64,000 nucleotides of DNA from Sclerotinia nivalis. Its lineage: Eukaryota; Ascomycota; Leotiomycetes; Helotiales; Sclerotiniaceae. The position numbers were made by a program, and so were the translations under genes. The notes beneath the pieces were generated by a model. It had not been told where the DNA came from and did not search any database. It was given only the letters and a program-made list of their open reading frames with translations. Shown here one piece after another: positions 60,050 through 64,000 of this stretch. The DNA lies in contig JAPEIS010000002.1 in NCBI GenBank assembly GCA_029531795.1, positions 3,162,001-3,226,000 of the forward strand. Reading direction: 5' to 3'. Within the stretch, counting starts at the first letter, position 1, and each line of letters opens with the position of its first letter.

Positions 60050-61560
60050 CGATTTGCTATTCGAATTACCGAAAAAACTGAAAACTCTATTTGCTAAAGT
60101 ATATATATTCAATCCTATACCTATATCTATTTTGAAAACCTTAATAAAGAAAACACCCAAATATCCCTATATTACTCTATCCGAATACACCGAGAATAAT
60201 GGCCTGCTGTATTATCGCAAAAAGCTTTTCGTTTCTGATTACAATAATCTAAAAGCTGAATTGCTTCGTCTGATCTATGACTCCCCTATTATAGATCACC
60301 TACACTGTATTCGTACCTTCGAGTTCCTGTCCCGAAACTACTATTGGTCTGGATATTATAACTATATCAATTGTTGGATATATAATTGTCATAACTACTA
60401 TCGAGTAGCACCAAACTGTAGAGGATAAAAAGGTATCCTCTGTTTGCTCTCGATCCCTCAACAAATGTGAAGGGATATATCGATCGATTTCATAATGCAC
60501 TTTTCGAAAAGTTTTAATTATAATATGATATTTGTAGTAATCGATTGATTGACTAAGATAAAGTATTTCCTGCTTTATTATAATATTTGTAATTCCGAAA
60601 AAGTAGCCTGTTTGTTTCTAAAGTATATTTGAAAGCTGCACAGTTTACTATCGATAATTATATCCGATTGTAATATTCAATTTATATCTGATTTCTGGAA
60701 ATACATCTATAAACACCTGAATATAGCATCGAAATTATCGACAGTTTACTATCTGGAAATCGATGGGCAAATTGAGAGAGCAAATACTATATTCGAATAG
60801 TATCTCCAATTATATATCTCGTATCTGCAGAACGATTGGTCCGAGTAGTTATCGATTGCTGAATTTTCAATCAATTCTATCTAGTCTAAAAGTTCCCATT
60901 TGATTTTGTTCTTTGCGAATTACAATTATTATCTGTGTATAGGGTTTGAACCGTCTATCGTTATTAACCATCTTGATATCCAGGATACCGAAGAGTTTGT
61001 CAAGAAAATATCCCTGATCGTTGAGTATCTAAAGATCGAATTAATCGTTAATCAAACTCGTTATACGAAGAATGCCGATATCCGTTATATTTCTACCTGT
61101 CGTTACAATCCTGGTGATCTGGTTTAATTGAACACCAAAAACATCAAGACTCTAAGACTCCAGAAGAAATTAGATTGGAAGAATCTAGGCCCATTTCGGA
61201 TCCTACAAACTATAAACGTATACACTTACGAACTCGAATTACCTGCCTCGATAAGAAATCATTTTGTATTCCATGTGAACTTACTACACTCCGTTTATAA
61301 CAATCCTATTCTTAATCAACGCAATCCGCCCCCTCCTCTCATTGAAATCGAAGGAATCGAACAATTCGAGATAAAGGAAGTTCTGAATTCCCGTTAAAAG
61401 TATCACGATCGCAATGGCCCTTGCCTGAAATATACCATCCGATGGATCGATTACGATGAACCGATCGAAGAGCCTACTGATTACCTGAACAACGTTCGAG
61501 AACTGATCTAGAATTACCATCGAAGGTATCCAAATAAACCTAACTCTTATAACCGCTTCA
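60050..61560 (+). pseudogene. Gypsy integrase and chromodomain-like tail remnant
   Basis: The zinc-binding HHCC region appears as IDHLHCIRTFEFLSRNYYW, followed by a damaged second Cys pair. The core reads VVIDRLTKIKYF and IISDCNIQF (D-x-x-F-x-S type positions altered). The C terminus reads YNPGDLV, then FRILQTINVYTYELELP and HVNLLHSVYNNP, and finally YTIRWIDYDEPIEEPTDYL, a chromodomain-like end. Stops interrupt all parts. Confidence 0.85.
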
Positions 61561-61589
61561 ACAGAGTTCGACTTTAAGGAGAGAGGTAC

Positions 61590-61826
61590 TATTACAGGAT
61601 CAGAGCCAGGCCATTGGATCGGCCCCTTTAATAGATTCCATCTGTCCGATCCAGCATCGAGCAGAGCATGTTCGATGATCGTACCCTGTAAAAGCGCTAG
61701 GGTTCGGAGCCCTAGCATACACAAATGTATTTCAAGGAAACGTTCCTTCTATAGAAACATAACTCTTCGAGTTACATCTTATCAATAAAAGTGATTTCTG
61801 TTATCCTGTCTGCTGCCTCCGTGATA
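61590..61826 (+). repeat. 3' LTR of the gypsy element, RIP-damaged
   Basis: 237 bp, starting TATTACAGGATCAG where the 5' LTR has TGTCACGGGGTCAG. Almost all differences from the 5' LTR are transitions (C to T or G to A), which fits RIP acting on this copy. An AATAAAAGTG polyadenylation-like site is kept. Confidence 0.92.
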
Positions 61827-61831
61827 ATTCT

Positions 61832-62705
61832 TTTCAAGAAAGCAAAAGTATAAATAGAATTAAATAGAGAGGGGAATATTGTTCTTTTTTTGATTGTTAC
61901 ATTTGCTGTTTTATTTTTAGGGATATCTAAATGGTTAGGGATTTATCGAATTCGGATTGAATCAGGATAGATATATAGTAAACGAGATTTGAAAGACTAA
62001 ATGGTAATTAAAATGTAGAAATCTTCGAATATAATTTGTAAGGATTCTATTGAATGAGCGCTCAATTGTATAACAATCTTCAGATTATTCAAAAAGATTT
62101 AAAGATCTATAACAAATCTAATTAAGGGTAATAATATTGTAGTTTAGGCATTTTTCAAAATTGCAATTGCTTCAGTATCGAAAATCTCAATATTACGGTC
62201 AAGTAAGAAAACCTGTCGATCTATTTGCAGATTATATTGATAAGTTATTGAATCACTTTTTGTAACATTATCTAAAGTTTTACTTTTCGAATCATCAAAG
62301 AAAACCTGCAAATCGCTTAATGGGATTGTAGGTAGAAATCTTACGAAGTTCTTAGCTATTTGTATTTTTGAATAATCAAAAGGGCTATTAATCTAGGTTT
62401 CTATAGCAATATATGATTCTTTGATTCTTCAAAAAGGGAAAGCAATTGGATTGATATATTCAGCTTTTGAAAGAATTAGAATTAGCTTTAAGAATCTTGA
62501 ATTAATAATTCTAATTCCTTTGGTTAGAATGTTTTTGATTCGAATTCGAAGGAAATAATTAGGATCAAGTTGAGCAATTTGGACCACGAAGTTTTGTGAA
62601 ATCAAATTGAGTTCAATCTCGGAAAACATTAGATTTGATTTTTTGAGTAAAATAACAATATTGATTATATAGAATACTAAAAGGATTATTCGAGTGTTAA
62701 TCAAT
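61832..62705 (-). pseudogene. LINE connection and RNase H region
   Basis: Minus-strand frames read VVQIAQLDPNYFLRIRIKN (62429-62704), the segment after RT in Tad-like elements, then FDDSKS and IFDTEAIAI with RNase H spacing, and IPNHLDIPKNKTAN, a degraded WxPxHxGIxGNExAD motif. The region stops at the gypsy target site. Stops replace Trp and Gln codons. Confidence 0.8.
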
Positions 62706-62749
62706 ACGATTTTGTTTAAAAGTTCTAAATATCCCTTTATTTAATTCGA

Positions 62750-63700
62750 AATTGTAAAATGTGAATTGTATTTTCTGATTCGATCAAACCACTAGATTTC
62801 AACTACAAAATAGCATTTTTTGAGAATACAGATTGTTACTGTTCATTGAAACAGGATTGAAAGGATATCTCAAATAATCTTTCTAAACGAATATAAAGTG
62901 TTTGTAATTATAAAAGCTTTAATCAACAATATCTAAATATAAGGTTTGAAACTAAACTTTCTATCGAAATAAACCTCTAACCATTTTAATAGCCCTGATT
63001 TTTCCGTAATGGAAAGGATACCAGAGCTTTCAATATTTCTTTTGGAGCCTCTGAAAAAATGAATTAATTCAGATTTCTTCGGATCAAAAATAATACCTTT
63101 TGATTTCCCCCAGTTCAATACTTCCAGCATTTCCGATTATAGTTGATTACAATTCGATTGTAAGTTTGAAGAGAATACTATTAAAACAATATCATCTATA
63201 TATCCAAATCTTCAGATGAGATTGTTTAACCAAAACAAAGGGGTTATATAAAATATAAAAAAAATAAGCGAAATTAAAAAACCTTATAGCAAACCACATT
63301 CAATACTAATACTGAACTCTATTTCGCCATCAAACCGAATACAAACTGATCGATTTATCGAAAACGATTATATCCATCGAATTAGATTATCAAGCCATCC
63401 TTGTTCTCTAAATCGACGAATTAGACATCCTAGAAGAATAGCATCAAAAGCACCTTTGATATCCATAATTAGTAATATAGCTTTGAAACCTAAATTCAAA
63501 ACCATTTCTATATCATATATAAGGCAAATTATAAGATCAACAAATAACCGAAAAGAAAGCACTCCAAATTGTTACTTGGTTAATATTTTAAAGATTATAA
63601 CAATCCAAAATATCTTTTTAACAATCAAACATTCGAGATTTTTTTCTAATACCAAAAGTAGAACTATTGATCTATAAGATCTGGGGTTCGTATAATCTGA
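62750..63700 (-). pseudogene. LINE reverse transcriptase region
   Basis: Minus-strand translation gives LLIMDIKGAFDAILLG and FREQGWLDNLIRWI (63368-63562), the RT finger/palm block of fungal Tad-like LINEs. The catalytic box reads GYIDDIV near 63186-63206, with both aspartates kept. The thumb region, KWGKS-like GKSKGIIFDPKKSELIHF and LKWLEVYFDRKFSF, lies at 62933-63130. In-frame stops between these blocks make it non-functional. Confidence 0.85.
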
Positions 63701-64000
63701 TTTATTCGATTTTAGAATGATAGTTACAATTGTTGATCGAAAGTATTCAAAATGATGATCTATTTCAAGACATTTTTGGAAGAGTTATAGAATACTAAAT
63801 TCAATTTGTGGCCACACTAACTATAGTATTTTGATTGGGATCTCGTTTATACCAAGAGCTGTATTATCTATACAAAGGATAGCAATCTGTATATCTTGAA
63901 TCGTAATTTCCGAGAATGAAATAAAACAAATAAAAATTATAAAAAAATCAAAAAGGATATTACCAACTTCAATTATATTAATCAATAAATTATTAATAAA

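Larger units (their letters stand above)
55400..61826 (+). mobile_element. Full-length Ty3/gypsy LTR retrotransposon, RIP-inactivated, TSD ATTCT
   Basis: The element runs from TGTCACGG at 55400 to CCGTGATA at 61826 and is flanked by ATTCT at 55395-55399 and 61827-61831. The 5' LTR is interrupted by a solo LTR; with that removed both LTRs are exactly 237 bp. A purine tract (AAGGAGAGAGG) lies just before the 3' LTR. gag lies in one frame and pol in another, each with nonsense codons but no frameshift once the nested LTR is removed. Order is gag, protease, RT, RNase H, integrase and a chromodomain-like tail, the chromovirus order. Confidence 0.93.
54883..64000 (-). mobile_element. Tad-like LINE (non-LTR retrotransposon), RIP-damaged and split by a gypsy insertion; 5' end outside
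   Basis: On the minus strand, RT, connection, RNase H and C-terminal segments run from 64000 to 61832 and continue from 55399 to about 54998. The same reading frame (codon first bases congruent to 1 mod 3) holds in all parts. Removing the gypsy element plus one target duplication takes out 6432 bp, a multiple of three, and leaves the frame intact. A run of 18 As on the LINE strand at 54883-54900 is the 3' poly-A tail. Many stops of Trp-to-stop and Gln-to-stop type are present. No ORF1 is visible; the 5' part lies beyond the window. Confidence 0.88.

Noticed and set aside
1..64000. tRNA or rRNA genes and secondary-metabolite cluster
   Set aside because: No tRNA A/B box pair with cloverleaf or rRNA segment was recognised by eye, and the hydrolase and MFS genes lack any synthase or P450 neighbour.

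Overview
The window looks like nuclear DNA of a filamentous ascomycete. The clues are many short introns (mostly 46-68 bp), single-copy eukaryotic housekeeping genes, filamentous-fungal families, and transposons carrying the G-to-A/C-to-T damage typical of repeat-induced point mutation (RIP). Gene content and the AT-rich style suggest a leotiomycete such as the Botrytis/Sclerotinia group, but that is inference. The sequence was read by eye. Exon joins were checked by frame and phase arithmetic only.

Bases 1-52700 are a gene-dense euchromatic block on both strands. In order: ATR/Mec1 checkpoint kinase (-, 3' end outside), Cox16 (+), an F-box-like protein (-), a secreted DUF4215 protein with a GPI-like C terminus (+), an alpha/beta hydrolase (+), 6-phosphofructokinase (-), Mediator Med17 (+), a PARP-type zinc-finger protein (-), a small coiled-coil protein (-), GPI12-type GlcNAc-PI de-N-acetylase (-), a fungal membrane protein (+), a tiny predicted membrane protein (-), an allantoate-permease-like MFS transporter (+), a YwbE-like protein with a C-terminal Cys/His motif (+), a His/Glu-rich low-complexity protein (-), a GTPBP1-type GTPase (-), LSm3 (-), a probable mitochondrial expression factor (+) and a large NFX1-type zinc-finger helicase related to Hrr1/SAD-3 of RNA silencing (-). 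Several neighbours are divergent and share short promoters (mec1/cox16, gpi12/membrane protein, lsm3/mitochondrial factor). These genes do not form one pathway, and no biosynthetic cluster is visible.

From about 54460 to the right edge the DNA is an AT-rich transposon nest. A Tad-like LINE (minus strand, poly-A end at 54883) is split by a complete Ty3/gypsy element (plus strand, 55400-61826, 237-bp LTRs, ATTCT target duplication). That element carries two further solo LTRs: a 410-bp LTR inside its 5' LTR (GTTTA duplication) and a 213-bp LTR inside pol (TCATT duplication). Another 213-bp solo LTR (CTAAC duplication) marks the junction with unique DNA. Removing each insertion plus one duplication copy restores the LTR length or reading frame beneath it. 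The LINE and gypsy coding regions are full of nonsense codons and altered catalytic residues, while the solo LTRs are GC-rich and almost undamaged.
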